DNA of 64,000 nucleotides, taken from contig CM067059.1 of NCBI GenBank assembly GCA_033980235.1, positions 23,795,111-23,859,110 of the forward strand, given 5' to 3'. Origin of the DNA: Diadema setosum (lineage: Eukaryota > Echinodermata > Echinoidea > Diadematoida > Diadematidae). The translations under genes and the position numbers were made by a program. The notes beneath the pieces were generated by a model. That model was not told where the DNA came from and ran no database searches. It saw only the letters and a list, made by a program, of their open reading frames with translations. Shown here piece after piece: positions 11,218 through 26,200 of this stretch (within the stretch, counting starts at the first letter, position 1; each line of letters starts with the position of its first letter).

Positions 11218-14200
11218 GTGAGTGCCTTCTGGTTTTCATACTAATCACCAGTTGGAAAGTCATACTACTAATTTTACAAATTATATAACTTTTTGTAAAG
11301 TAACTTAAAGATTTCAAATAGTTTCAGAAAAATCCAGAAAGAAAAAAAAACCTACAAACAAGTTCACGCCTGCTGATTCAGGATCCTCCAAAAGAATTAC
11401 CGGTAATCATTCTGTGCCCTTGGACACTATTTGGCCGAATTCTCAAAGGTGGAATAACTTTATTACACCGCTTATTCCGCCGATTTATTACGCCTCTTAT
11501 GCAAATCAGGCCCTCGTGACGTAAAATGACGCGATTTCTTCCCTGGAATCTATTGTCAAAGGTGGAAAAACTTATTCCCCGGCATAACTATTCCGCGGAA
11601 TAGTTATTCCAGCTTTGAGAATTCGGGCCTTTGTGTTTATTTTATGCTTTGCTACATTTTATTCTCACTTTTTGTCAGTCCAAATAGTATGACTATGTGG
11701 GATCATGTATACTTTGTATGAAATATCAATCAAGTACTCAAACAAAGCTATGGTCACCCTCAAAGGAAAATATAGTCATGGTCAATTCAAGCTTTTACAT
11801 AAGGCTATTTTCCTTAGAGAAAAACATCCCATGGCCCCTGTGGTGAGTTACTGAAAACAGCTCAGTGAAGCAGATTGTGTGCAGCCAACTTGGAAATACA
11901 TACAATATGCTGAAAGAAACGAAGGAAAAACAAAAGGAAAAAAGAGTTGTTTACATGTACGGTAACCCTGTCTAAATTTAAATGAAATTCTCTCTGAGTT
12001 ATTCATATATATCAGTGTTCATAAATGGGGACCACCCCAGATTAGTCACTGCATCTTTCCTTTAAAGGTACTAGCCCACATTTGCAAACCCACGAAAATC
12101 AAAACTGCATAAAACAGGTCCAATATGACTTCAAGTACAAGTTATAACAGTAACATACCTCACCTTTTGCTCTTTGTCTATACCATTCGATAAAAGAGAG
12201 AAAATCATCATTTTAAAATCAATTTTCAAACCGGGTCAACCCGACCCAAAATCGAATTACGAGCGCGGGCTAGCTACGTACTAACTGCGACCAGCCCCAA
12301 CGTGCAGCGTTGGGGCTGTGCCGTTTTCACATTCAGATCGAGGAGCTGTACAAAACAGCATGCATTCAGTGCGGTGCTTTGAGAGCATGCGTAATGCGTA
12401 CTAATGGATATAGCTCAGCAAGTCTCTCCACTGTTGCACTAGGGCAGGCCGCTTATTACTCCTAAAAAAATGTCGAAAATTTTGCAGTTTCTAGATAAAT
12501 GGGTGAGAAAAACAAAGTCGAAAAGGTAATGTATTAATTGTCACTGTGTTTATGATAGAAATTTAGCCGTGCTTTATTTGTGAAGTCGCCGTGAATGTGG
12601 CAGTGATTTTTGCTCCCGCTCAGCTGCGAGGTAGCCGCCAGGACCGCGCCTTGTGGCGCGGTCTCCGGGGCTAGCTACTAGTAACTTACACATGTATCGC
12701 ATGCAAGTAGTACGTACGTGGACCGGAGCTAGCGAGCGTTATACGCATGCATATGGTGCATTTTCATTTATTTTTATGAAAGTAATGGACTAATTGGAAC
12801 GAAATTTTGCACAGGTGTTACTGCAATCATACCCAAACTCCATGCTAACTATGAGACCAGTTGCTGCAGGTTTACATGTACAAATGTGGGCTAGTACCTT
12901 TAAGAACAGGAGGAAATTAATGAAAATGTATAAAGCAGTATTGGTTTTTTTTTTTTTCAACTGAAGATGTTAAAGGACAAGTTCACCTTCATATACATGT
13001 GGATTGAGTGAAGGCAACAATGTTAGTAGAACACATCAGTGAAAGTTTGGGGAAAATCCGACAATCCGTTCAAAAGTTATGAATTTTTAAAATATCTGTG
13101 CAATCACTGCTGGAGGAGAAGACTACTACAGTGTATGATGTCACATGCGTACAACGATATAAGGAAAATAAAAAGAGAATTTCACAAAAGTTGACTTTTT
13201 GAATAAAGTGCACATTTTCTTGACTTGTTACTGACTTATGTAAGGGGTGATATAATTCCCCTTGACTTCTGAAAGAGAGAAGTTAAGTGTTCTTTTATTA
13301 TGTGAGAAAAGTTAGAATATCTTAAATTTTCTTTATACTTTCTCTATATAGTTGTACTCATATGACATCACAAGCTATAGTAGTCTTCTCATCTAGCCAT
13401 GACTGAGCAGAAACTTCAAAATTTCATAACTTTTGAACAGATTGTCCGATTTTCCTCAAACTCTCATTGATGTGTTCTACTAATGTTGCTCCATTCACTC
13501 AACCTACATGTCTATGAAGGTGAACTTGTCATTTAACAAAAGCCACAGAATGCAACAAGGCAAAGAAATATCCAGATAAGCAATGGAAGACATCTAAAGG
13601 CATTATTTACCATTTGCAGATGAAACAAAAACCCAGCTTTAGAGCTTCAAAAAAGTTCAAAATGTGAGTTAGGGATGGAAATAACCAATGTAAAAATGTT
13701 AATCAATGCAATCAATGTTAGGTATTGTCAAACATATGAAATGTGAACAATTCTGTTTCTAGAATAAACCTTTTACAGTTATGGTTTATTGAGAAAAATA
13801 ATAATATATCCTTGTATTATAGGCTTTAAAGTAAAATTGTTATATGGTAGGATGTTTTGTGATACAACTGACTTACACATATGCATCAAATGTGATAACT
13901 CAAACATTTTGAAAATCAGTGCTCCCAATGGTAAACAATACTTTAAATATGACTTCAGAATGTTTGATAGTGAAAAGATAATAATAGTAGTAGTACATAG
14001 CAGTTGCAGTAGTTACAATAATGATGGTAATTATAATAGTGGCAATGATGATAATAGTAATCATAATGATAATTGCAATTAATGATGATATAACAATTTA
14101 GCAAAAGCAATAATGATAATAGAAATAATCAGTGAATTAACAAATCTCAAATGATAATAATAATGCCACACACTGTTACTGCAGAGAAAGAGAAAAGATA

Positions 14201-17200
14201 GGAAAATCAGGAAAATCCACAGAGAAATCAAGAGATAAATCAAAAGTTAAGTATTGTCCTTTAGGGCTCTGTCACAGGAGTAATTTACGCTAAGTGGACA
14301 ACTGCCTGCACTGTGCTTCCTGAGCAAATGTCTTTGGGTGAAACTTGATCACTATTGATATCAGATCTAGGCATTATGTGCTACTAAAATGGTTTCTCAC
14401 TACAAATGGTTGTGTATGCTGACATTATAGGCTGCAAGCATGCAAAAAAAAAAAAAAATAATAATAATAATAATAATGCCACAATTCAGCAGTATGATGT
14501 CAACATATCAGGTAAACAACTACAATGATACACGTGTTAGACCTTTTTTTTTTCTCTCTTGACCTAAATTTCTTGCTCTTCCCTGTCAATTCAACTACAC
14601 TATTTAGACCTAGATGCATTTATGTACCTAATGATGTAAACTGTGAGCATGCACATGGAGACCATAGTCCATTTGTCCATTAAGTCTGCCCCCCCCCCCA
14701 AAAAAAAAAAAAAAAAAAATGGACGCGTAAATGTTATAGGGATAAATAAAATGTGAATATGAAGGTGTATAAAGGTGTAGATAGAATTGTATCCTGCAAT
14801 CTTACCAACAATTATTTTCCTCTATAAAAAGTGTGTATGTGTGTATTGGAACATCAAATGTGCCATTTCATTTCAAACCATGTCAGATTTCAGATGAACA
14901 ATGTATTTTCTTTTACCATGTCACATGATATTTGAAACAGTGGAAATGACAATACAAATAATACTTCTTAAGTAAATGCTTTTGATTTATATTAATCATT
15001 GTTTGGTTCTGCATTTGTAGACTAATAGTATGGGTTTAACTCTTTAGCAACTTGAGATTTTGTACATAATGACCTATTGTTAAATAAACCAGTCAATGAT
15101 AAAGTATAATAGTGGGTCCATAATTACCAGTATGCAGGTCATTGTGTAGACAAAAATTCAGATACTGTTGAAAGTTTGTTCAAGGATCAAGGTTTGTATG
15201 TTGTAGTGTTAATGAAATATGACATTTGCATTGCTAAATATCTGGTATGTATTTTAAGAAATGATACCAAACTTATAGCATATTTAGGTTTTTATTGATA
15301 TTTGAATAAGTCTGTAAAACATGATATATTCGCGGCATGAATTTTTCGCGAATTGGAGCCGACGCCTTTTTTTGCAGCATGAAATTTTCGCGAACTGCCA
15401 CTGGCATTCAATGCATAGTGTAGACAAGAACTTTCACGTGCATTTTAATTTTGCGGATCTTTGCGCTCGCGAAATTTGCGAAATTAAAATGCATGCGAAT
15501 ATTCCTCGTTTTACAGTACAAATGTAGTTATGGCTGTTAGATTTAGGCAGTGTGGATATTTTGTGACTTTAAACAGCAAGACCTGTTATGAGAGGAGTCA
15601 TGACTTTTGATGATTATGTATGTGTAAGGAGATGTCGCAAAAGTGTTTTTATGATTGCTGTTTTGTATGTTATTGGATAATTTAAGATTTGTTTCTTCCA
15701 TATGAATGCACTGAATTCTGGGAGTCAAGGATCCCTTTCAGCATTGCTCTTCTTTTATGGCAATAAGGCCTGAATGGATGGAATACAATACAGTCATTCC
15801 TGGTATGTAATACTGGAGACAGATGGAAAAGTGCTAGTACAATGTACAATAAGATTTCAACAGGGTATACAAGTTGTACGCAGTATGTGCATTTCCTGTA
15901 CATAGTTATGATTTGATCATCCATCAAATTGATTAAATTTGTTCAATTCATTCCCATGGATATGTGCTCATGTTTAAAGTGGATGACATGGATTTGGATT
16001 ATTCAGTAGGAATTTGTTGTATTTTTAGCTAATTGTGATACCACACAGCTATGAAAGAACCTGTGGAAGTTAGTAATTACGGAATGGCTGTCTTTTATTT
16101 TTATATTTAACTCCCACAGGGGATCAGCTGTTGGTTGGAACAAAGCCAGGTCATCTGCTTGTGTATAGCATCACTGGTGGCCAACGTGAGTACTACTGTA
16201 TGGAGTTGTCAATAGTGATTTGCAATAATATATTGACATGAGGTAACCAAGAGTGCTGAAGATGTGTACATTATGTTTATGCACGTAATATGCTTGTTTG
16301 TGGTTTATTTTTAAAACCAATTGAAACATTGGCAGACTTATGTACATGTATGAGCTTGTGTTTGTAGTTGTTGAAGTGATGTGAAACAGATTCACATTCT
16401 GAGGTAAAACAGAGCTCTTTGAGGTAACAGGTTGCTGAGCCACTTACTATTTTGAATTTACCTTGTCGAGATAATTTGATGATGTGTTGACTTGCATGAC
16501 AGTAAGACCAAATGTTATTGTGACTCAACTTATAACTAATTGTCAAATGAGTTTGAAACCTGACCAGCTAGCGTGGCAACATGACCGAAACTATAGTTTT
16601 GTAATTCCATGGTGTGATTTTTTGACCTGTGACTAACTCAACAACTTGATACTTGGAATGCCAGGTAAATTCCTAACCTGTTGAAGACGAGCCTCGAAAA
16701 TACTAGGGCAGGTGTCGATGGGAAATGCGTGTTATAGGAAAATCAGCCCGTCTTCAGTAGTTGACTTTTTAAACAGTTGATAAAATCAGTACATGGTTTT
16801 GTGCAACAAAGCTGTTTGGGGAGGCTGGAGCTTCTTGATGTTTGCATTTTCTCTTCAGGATATACCACATGAAGTGAAAGTTTTACCAAGAGTTACTGTT
16901 TATTTGTGTGGCAGAGGAAATTGGGAGAAATTAGAAGAATACGGTACAACATGTTATTGTGTGCAGCTGGTCCACATTGTTCCTGAAGAGGAACAGTCAG
17001 GTACTGTACAAGTAGTATTGCTAAAATGAAAACCTCAGTGAGATTTGTCTTGGTTCTTGCGAATGTGATCCCACATCAGCTGTGTCAATGAGAATTTCCT
17101 GGTATGGTTTAGACTTGACTTGCCAGACTCGATTGTTCTGCTCTTAAAGGGGAAGTCAGACGACTTTCATAATTTCACATCTAGTACATATTTACCCAGT

Positions 17201-20200
17201 GTAACTCCATGTTTTGTGGAATTTATTGTGGTCCTGAGCAGAGAAACCGATACAGTGAAAAACCCCAAACAGATTACACTGAATAAGGATGATGACATAT
17301 GGGGCTCACATATTTCAGAAATGTAGCAATGTAATTCCATTGCACTACCACTTGCATAACAGGTTCACCTGAGTAGAATCCACTGTATGCATGCTTTCTT
17401 TTGTTCTGCTTTCTTGAGCCCCCACTCATGCATTTATATGTGAAGCTGCCATGACATCACCCTTGTTCTTTGGGATTTGTTACAACATTTTGAAAACATT
17501 CTTATTCCTCATCTCTATCATTATAAATTGTGAAACTCTGTACCCAGTATTTGATAACCAATTTAGTGTGTACAATGTGTATTTGTTAAACAAGCAGTAT
17601 TATAATGAATTGCATGGAGCGCTACATTTATGAAATATGTGAGCCTCCTACTCATTCATTCTTATGATGAGCCTCACTCATGCATTCTCATGGTGAAACT
17701 GCTACCTTGTTCAGTGTAATTTGTTTAGGGTTTTTTGAAGTATTGGTTTCTCAGCTCAAGGACCACAATTACAACATGTATTTCCACAAATCTAAACATG
17801 GAGCTATCGATTTATGTACTACGAATGATGTGAAATTATGAAAATGGCCTGGACTTCTCTTTTCAGTTTATGTCCATTTCTATTTTAGATTCACTAACAC
17901 ATACATTATAAGGCAGTACAAAAGTTTTTTTTTTTTTCTTTCAAGTATGTGGAAAGAAGCGCCAAGAAGGACAAAAAAGGACAAGTCAAGCAATTGGCAA
18001 AGTCAGAAAAATTTTTTTTTACATGGTCCCTTTGGATTTGGTGGGAATAACTTATTTTTTGCAGTAGGTGCACATAGACAAGATTGATCTCTTAAATGTA
18101 TCCCATTGCAGATTGTGCTGCTTTTGCTGAAAGTGAACAGGCATGGGTCTGTATTAAGTTGTCATTCAGGTTATGAGAAACAATTGAACTGATAAAAAAA
18201 ATTCAGGTACGTTGTATATAATGTGCAAGTTTGTGTTTGTGTGTTCACAAGGCCTTCGTTTTTCTGCCAGCATCAACTTTACCTCAGAAAGAGAATGAGA
18301 CTGAGGAGAATTATATTTTACTATTTCTTATTCTTTAACTAATTAGTTTTTGAGCTCTTGCAATCTGCTTTCATTGGGCAGTGCAGGAAAGAACTACTAG
18401 TATCTGACCTTGATGTCAAGGAATCAGACAAGTGCTAAATTCGATCATGATCACATGATCAGTGACATCCTTTCTGATTCTCCGCTAGATAGCACGGGTC
18501 TGGTCACACCTGTGTCGACCTCTTTATAGACATGTGATGAAGCCACAGGAAGTTGCCTACATTTGTTAGCATTACCGTTGTCATGGACAAGAACAATATG
18601 AGTAGTTTACTTCGATTAAAGTCAAGTCAAATCAACAGCTTATATGAATTTTATATTTTTATATGAATCGCAAGATTGCAAATCAAGTTGAAATTCACAA
18701 ATACGGTGTATGTAAACATTAGCAGAAGTTGTACAAAGTGTAAGTTTGAGTACTCATGATATGCTTGCTACATGCATGAAATAATGTTGTCTTGTCATCT
18801 ACTTTATGTCAGATACTTTTTGTGTCATTGAACAGGACACCAGAAATTATTATCTGAGTTGAGCCCACAAATAAAACTGACCTTTTGCTGATGTAGTGCA
18901 TAGCCCTATTTTGGACAATACTTTCTGGTATTCCGTGACATTCCAGTTCAAAAGTGCCAATTTATTTTTCTCTATCTTCATCATAATGAACAGTACACAA
19001 GAGTTTGAATAAAAGGAAAGTCATGTAAACATTCAAAAGTAACATAAAAAAGCAGGGGACATTGTACTTTTGGTGAAGGAGTGAATTGAAGAAGTGAAAT
19101 GATGCTCTCCAGTGTATTATTTACAAATGACTCGTCCATATGCCAAATTTTCATCCAATTCTACACCATTCAGAGATTGAAGTCATTTATAAGCAAGTAG
19201 ATATTGACAAGTAGCGTATCAAAGTGCACACTGTGTATTGTATGGAAGCATTGCCAGCTTTGCTCAAATCATGTACAATGTAGTGAGTCTGCTCATTTTA
19301 TGCAAAAAGTCAGTGACATTTTCTGTGTTATTGGGCAATTTTGTCATGACAAGTCAAATACTTCTGTTCCTGTGCACTTGAGACAACAGAAAATTTGTAT
19401 GTTTTGCTTTCAGACACAAAACTGAGGATGCAGATCCCTTGCTTACTGTATAGGTAAAATACATGTATGCAGTGTGAAAATGAGGAGTAATTATTTTTGC
19501 TAGTTTTTTGGTAACATACACTGTAAGTGTAAACACAGGCAAATTACCATTCTATTTTTAACAGGACTTTGTCGTTCATTGTTTCTCATTGCATGCAAGG
19601 GTGGAAGGTTGGGATTACCACAAAGCTAGAAACCTTGCCCTACTGGGATTACCCGAAGACAGAAGGAAATTGGATACATTGAGATTTAATCAGAGAGCAG
19701 TTTTTGTGAGACAATGATATGAATACAAATGTAGACTGATTCAGAGAAGAGTTATCAAGACAGTTAGTTAGTCTGCGGCATGCCTAAGTTTTATAAGACA
19801 AGTACATGATACTGTGTGCTGCAGTGTTTCCCAGTGTGGATGTCCAAATGGACTCAAGGATATAAATATAAATACTACGAGAAGACAAGTTCACATCTTG
19901 TTTTGCCTATCAGCACACGAGCAAAATGTGAGATAAAAACAAAAGGGCAAATTCTTGTGTTTGCTTTGTAGCAGGTTTGGTTTTTATGACTTTCTTATTT
20001 TCCCTATTTGACTATAGGCATAGGGTTTGTGATAGTGATGTACAGTGTATTAGATTCTAGTGATCTTTCTCAACATTGAGTAAATTAATATATCCCCATC
20101 AAAATCGAATTTATCTTTTACAAATCATCTTTTGTTTGCTATCATACATACACATAGTGCACTAGACTATCGATGTACAATGTATATTGGTTTTGGTGTG

Positions 20201-23200
20201 AAGGTACATGAATTAGTGGAAGTGGTTTTCACGTCACCACTTGTGTGTTATCGTGCTTCATCAGATCGCATTGAGGAGGCTGGCATTCAGCAATTCTGGT
20301 CATTGCAGCCTTAGCAATACCACATGTACATGTACCTAAAATAGAGATTTTGCACTTGCACGTAGTGTGCAATTCCAGTATTCGTTTAGTAATCAACCCG
20401 TTGAGGACGGTTTGATTTTGCTGCAACACGCATTTCCCATAGACGCCTGCCTGAGTATACTCGGGACTCGTCCTAAATGGGTTAATCATGAAAAGGGATC
20501 ATATCACCCTGATTTATGATGGGAAGAGAATAAATTAGCAGCCCAGCAACATTGTACATTGTATGCAAGGTATGATCAATTTCAATAGCATTTTTTGTGT
20601 TACATTTGATGTCATCTATAGATAACATATGGTAGCATTTGTATTAAATCTAAAACATTGAATTTCTCCTGAAATTGTAGCACGGCTGTGTGACATGTGC
20701 ACATTAAAGGGGAAGGCTAGTAACTGATCAGTGGGAATCAGTGGAAATGCTGGGAGATGATTGTTCCAATCCTTATGGGATTCATTCAAGAGTTCATTGT
20801 ATATCTATTGTTGTGTGAAAATGATTTGTTTCAGAATGGTCTCATATTCAAGTAATGTGCAGTTTAATGCTTCCAGGTTAGCGTCCCTGGTCAGTGACGG
20901 AGCATTAATCTGCACATTACTTGAATATGAGACCGTTCTGAAGCAAATCATTTTCACACAACAATATATATACAATGAACTCTTGAATGAATCCCATAAG
21001 GATTGGAACAATCACCTCCCAGCATTTCCACTGATTCCCACTGATCAGTTACTAGCCTTCCCCTTTAAAGTGTTGTCCAACTTTCTTGATTCTTTGTGAT
21101 GGATTCATGAAATCATCAAGATGAGATCAAATTGTTGTGCACAATTTCTTTCATTGTAGTCATTCCTCCATGTGATATGTTTTGTAGCTGGAACATTCAA
21201 AGTTGATCTGCTCAAGTCTTTCAAGTCCTTCTCGAAGAAACCCATCCAACAACTGGAATGCATTCCTGAAATGCAGATTGTCATTAGTCTTTCAGGTGAG
21301 GGAATTTTACAGTTTACCATCAGTCACACATATATATGTGTAAAGTGTAAAAGTTTTGTTGCCAATTAAACTGTGCAAATTATATTCTATGGAAAGGATC
21401 CCTTTGCTTTATTGTAAACACCTTTTAGGCAGATTGCCATTTAGACAAATGAACATGTGAAAGAATTTTTATTCCAGTGGTTTAAAATAGTTCCTTTTTG
21501 CAGCTTCAGATATCAGACTGCAACAATGTACTGCTAGTGCATACAATTTGTCCTTTTCTTGATGCCAAATGTGTTGCGCAGATGAAATGTGGTAAAGGTT
21601 TGGAAAAAAAAGGGGGTTGTTTTTACAGACAAACCAAAACAAACTGTGCTGTAACTGAATGTGCACATGAAATGGTGTGTAGAAATTGACAAAGAGAAGG
21701 AGACCTTCCAAAACATACACTGAGCATGGCAAGAGGAACTGCACAGAGTAAGCTGATATGGAGTACTAGAGCATAAGCTTGTCATGACTCAAACAAGAAG
21801 AAAAAGAAAAGTGACTGTTTTCCTGCGTGAAAAAGTCCCAGAGATGTCGGCTTGGTATGTATGATTCTCTTAGTCTGTCTCAGCATCAAGGTGGATTTCT
21901 TTTCCATCATGCAATGAGCAATAACAACAAACCAAACTCACTTGACGCAAACTGTGACGCAGGGCAAGACATTGAGTCAGACCTTGGAAGGTGGTATGAG
22001 TCACATAGTTACCTGGGATCTGCCCACCACATTCAGGTGCACTACGTCTTAAAGGTGAAAATAACTGGGCCAGCCAGATCAGTACACCTGATACTCTTCA
22101 TGGGCTTAAACTGTGCTGAACTTGTTTGACAGAGAATTATCTTGTTTTTGTAGAAGAGACATGCAGCTCTGATACTTTAGAGACCATATGTCAATCCTCC
22201 ACATTCATGCTGCGACTTAGAAAAAAAAAAAAAATCAAAATAAGATACAGACTTCTCAGCCAAGTGCTGTGGTACCCGATATTCTTACGGATCTATGCGT
22301 ATAAAATGTAAACGATGGTGACTTTTGTGGAAGACCTTTGCCACAGTTGCTATGGAAATAGATCACAGAAAGTGGCTTTATGTCATATTGATTTCACTCT
22401 CTATGTCTATAAGATCCCAACTTGACCTTTTAGTAGCTACACGGTTGTACAGTATGTGATTTGTGAAGAGCCAACATTCACTTCATGGATCGAGTGACAA
22501 TCCCTTGACAGTGATGATCTTGTGTGGGGTGTTGGAAGCATTCCAAAGGCCATTCTTAGTGTCTAGTTTTAAGCAAGTTTGACAAAATTGTTCCATAACA
22601 TTAACGGTAGCTAATTTTCAGAGCCATATTTTGGCTTTAAATGCATGTATGTGTATGAGGAAAATGAATGCAAAAAATTGTATTGATGGGACATGTAGAG
22701 ATTATAAACAGTCTGTGGTTGGAAGTGCAACGACAGGATTTGTAGTCTGGTGACAGTTTGATCTTTTTTTCAGGGGGGTGGAACTGGCACATTATAATGT
22801 AAAGTTTTACAGTGAAACCATATTAATCAATGTAATTTATTTCAGGCGGTTTTTGCTGCATTCTAATGGAGATACATGTATATTATATGTTATCATCCTG
22901 ATGTTAAATCATGTATCTTTCTTTCAACAAGAGTTGACTTAGTTATGCTCTGAGTCTAAAGTGCCCTTCATTGAAGATTGGCCCTGAAACAAACAAACAA
23001 ACAAAAGTGCAGGGTTGTTCCCAATGTAGAATCTCGTCACCACAGTAGGGATTATACTTGGTGCCTTGTGCCCCATATGTAGAGGTTGAAATGGCTTTAA
23101 AAGAAAAAGAAGAAAAAAAAAAGAAAGTCTTTCCTGCTTTCTATGATGATATACAGACGCTGTCATCAATGTACATGAGCTGAACCACTTCACGCCCATC

Positions 23201-26200
23201 ACCAGCATCGCAAAAACGAAAGGGGCGACCCTGTTCTCGACGGACATGCAGGTACGATTTGGCAGAGATTGTGTCATCTTCTTGCCAAGAGTTTAAACAT
23301 GGAAGCATTCTGCTTTGTTGGTCATTTCCCTTGCGTGGTTTGTGCACTGACAATACCAGCAGACTTTGGACAGGAATCCGCTCCCATTTGAACAATTGCC
23401 AAATTTGAATATGTAAATTGGTGTGAATTAGCTTTCATATACAGAGCTTCCTTGTGAGGTTATCTGATAGAAATGGACCCGTGGCTAAATAGGACTATCC
23501 ATTTTGTGAATGTATTTATATACAAAAGTGAAAGCTAAATTTGACTCTATGCAAGTTTACATTGTTAACCGTGTATGGGACACTTAACTTCCAATAGAGG
23601 GTATAATGAGAAATTCAAGAATTTTGTAATTTCATGAGCCAGACTGGGTTGCAGTTTTTGTCTTACATTTGGCACGTGCCACTCTAATCCTACTCTCAAA
23701 GTATAATTGAAACCATGTGGCACCTGTGAGAAGTGGCAAATGAGGGTCACTCCCATAATTTACAGTGTATGCATGCAACTTTATACTGTATACGCCTATT
23801 TGATGTATCAGTAACACATGAGTCCAGTTTGCGATGGCAGGTTTTACAAAAGCATACCTTTTCACTGTTCTGAAGTGAAGCCTGGAATTTGGCAAAATGA
23901 TAGCCAATGTTATGAATTGTTTGGCCCTTTATAAGTAGTAGATATGATGATATGTCACCTTTTCATATTTAGAGATAAAATACACAGTTGCCTCTCACAA
24001 TGACTAAATGGTATTTTGTACTTGTCCAAAAAGATTACGCAAAACATTATTTTTGTCAAATACAATTAAATTGTATGTTCTGTAATGTCTTACGAGGATG
24101 TATACTCAGAAATAAGAAACAGTCACTTGTGGTTGTTCTGTTTTTGTGCTGTCACTGGAAAACTCTGATTGGCTCCACAACTCTTCAATGCATTTGCTGT
24201 GAAATGACAGTATTCCCACCTCTTATGCCAATGTCCCATGCAAGAATGAAAGGATGCGTTGAGTTTTGATAGTACTGTTGCTGATAGCGACAAAACTAAA
24301 AGAAAGGAGTAACAGACATGTGTACTCAGCTGCCTAGAATTGCATTTCCTGTGTGTGATTTTCAACAGAAGGGCAACAGCGGGGGAGGGGTGCACTTTAC
24401 CCTCAAGCTGTGCGTGGCAGTGAGGAGGAAACTGCAGCTTTTCATCTGGAGGAGCCGCACTTTTGAAGAGCTCAAAGTAAGAGTTATTCTGTCTGTTTGT
24501 TTGTCTGTTTGTCTGTCTGTCTGTCTCCTCCCTCTGACCTCCCCCTGTTTCTCTCTTGATCTCTCATTCACTGCTGTTAAAGATGTGAACTGCACAATGA
24601 AATGCAAATGACATGCAAATGATGTCAGCTTCTGTATGTATAGTGTGATCTTTATGTTTCCTGTCCGTGGCAGTTAGAGGTGAACATTGCTGGCAAACAT
24701 TAGAAATGGGGACAGGACATATTGTGTGATTGTCACATCTGGGTCAATCAATGCAAACAATGTGCCCAGTCTTGTAAAATGAAACCCTACTTTGCAAATG
24801 AATCCAAGTTTCTAAAAAGTTTCCCCAGAACTCTAAATCATATAATTTTACCGTTTTAACCAGAACCAATCAATATGTAACGCTTTTGGAGCAACACCAA
24901 TCAATATATAACGCTTTAGGGGCAACAAAACCTCATATCTTGAAACTGTCAAATGTTCGGGGAGCGAAAAAACATGGCAGCCAAAGCACTTGTAAACAAA
25001 TGGGCTCACCTTTTCATTGACATGCCGTGGTGGCTTCATTTATGGGGTAAGACAGCTAGGATTTGGACAGGACATCACGTCATTGATTATCTCATTTGAA
25101 GTTAATCCCAAAAAGTTATTTTCTCTAAAATGTGAGATACAAGGTCTTGTTACCCCACTGACCAATAAATTCTGTTCACATATTACATGTACAACTGTAT
25201 ACACTCTTGGTTTCGTAGATGTTGAAGTAATTTGCATATGTGTTTAGAAACTCTCAAAATTTGTTATTACTATGAGCTTCTTATTGATAGTTTAACTTGT
25301 GAATTTACATGTGGAATGAGGATACTGGATTTTTTATGTATGACATGATTTGCCCCTTGGCAATAAAAGGGAATTGTAAGATTTTATACACTCTGCTCTG
25401 ATCTTTGTATAAAATTTTGATGTTGTTCTTTTCGTACCTACAGCCAGATCTTGGTGTGCCAGATGTCCCCAAGGCTATGTCATGGTGTGGGAACTCCCTG
25501 TGTGTCGGCTTCAAAAGGGACTATTTCCTCATTAACGTAAGGGGCAACCTAATAGGAGGGTGTCAGTTTAAACCCCCTATCTTTGTACAAGCAGAGAAAA
25601 GGACCTCCAATTAATGTGGTATTTCCTGTTAAACTTTCACACTTAAGTACTATCAATTTGAAGCTAGAAATGCTCACTGCACTGCATTACAAATATATAG
25701 GGCTTCAGGAGGGCCTCAGGAGCACACACAAGAATTTCTGCTAAAGTTGACCTTTGACCCTATTAAAGATCACAATATTATCATATAGGGATTCCTCATT
25801 CCTTTACTTGGTATTATTAACTCACTTCGTCTGAACTTCTCATATCCGCTCTCTGTTTCTCATTCACAAACACTTCTTATTCGGAGCTTACAGCCAAACA
25901 AGCTTCCTTTTATGTAGGTTCTGTCAACACTTCTCTTTGTACAACCCAATTTTGATTTTGACTAGTTATCATTGTAATTACTGTGTGTGGTGGTATATTC
26001 TTTTGTTTGTTATTGACAAAGATACAAGAATTTGTGCTATCATTCTTGATGTTATATTGTGAAATAAAAATGAAATTGAAACTGAAACAACACAGTAGGC
26101 AGCATTAGCCAAATCTACAGTGATCAACTTTACATCTCCATGCCAAATTTGAATGAGTTCTAAAGTAACAGCCAAATCATGTTATTCATAAGCACTTTGC

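Larger units (their letters stand above)
11218..16119 (+). other. VPS39 intron 1
   Basis: Contains a small TIR element (11433-11629), a TTAA element (12062-12903), a TTAA foldback (12970-13536), AAT/GAT-rich simple sequence (about 13979-14170 and 14447-14477), a poly-C/poly-A run near 14691-14720 and an ACTGTAAAA hairpin element (15312-15518). No additional exon recognised. Confidence 0.7.
16186..21187 (+). other. VPS39 intron 2
   Basis: Contains two copies of a roughly 90-base TTAA-type element (16672-16762, 20391-20485), a long foldback (17144-17866) and a near-perfect palindrome (20704-21068). The rest is AT-rich with short homopolymers. No exon seen. Confidence 0.7.

Noticed and set aside
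20761..21099. Two overlapping frames on opposite strands with identical N-termini
   Set aside because: A by-product of the perfect palindrome at 20704-21068.
23141..23395. 84-codon minus-strand frame
   Set aside because: Antisense of VPS39 exon 4, whose plus-strand translation matches the family.
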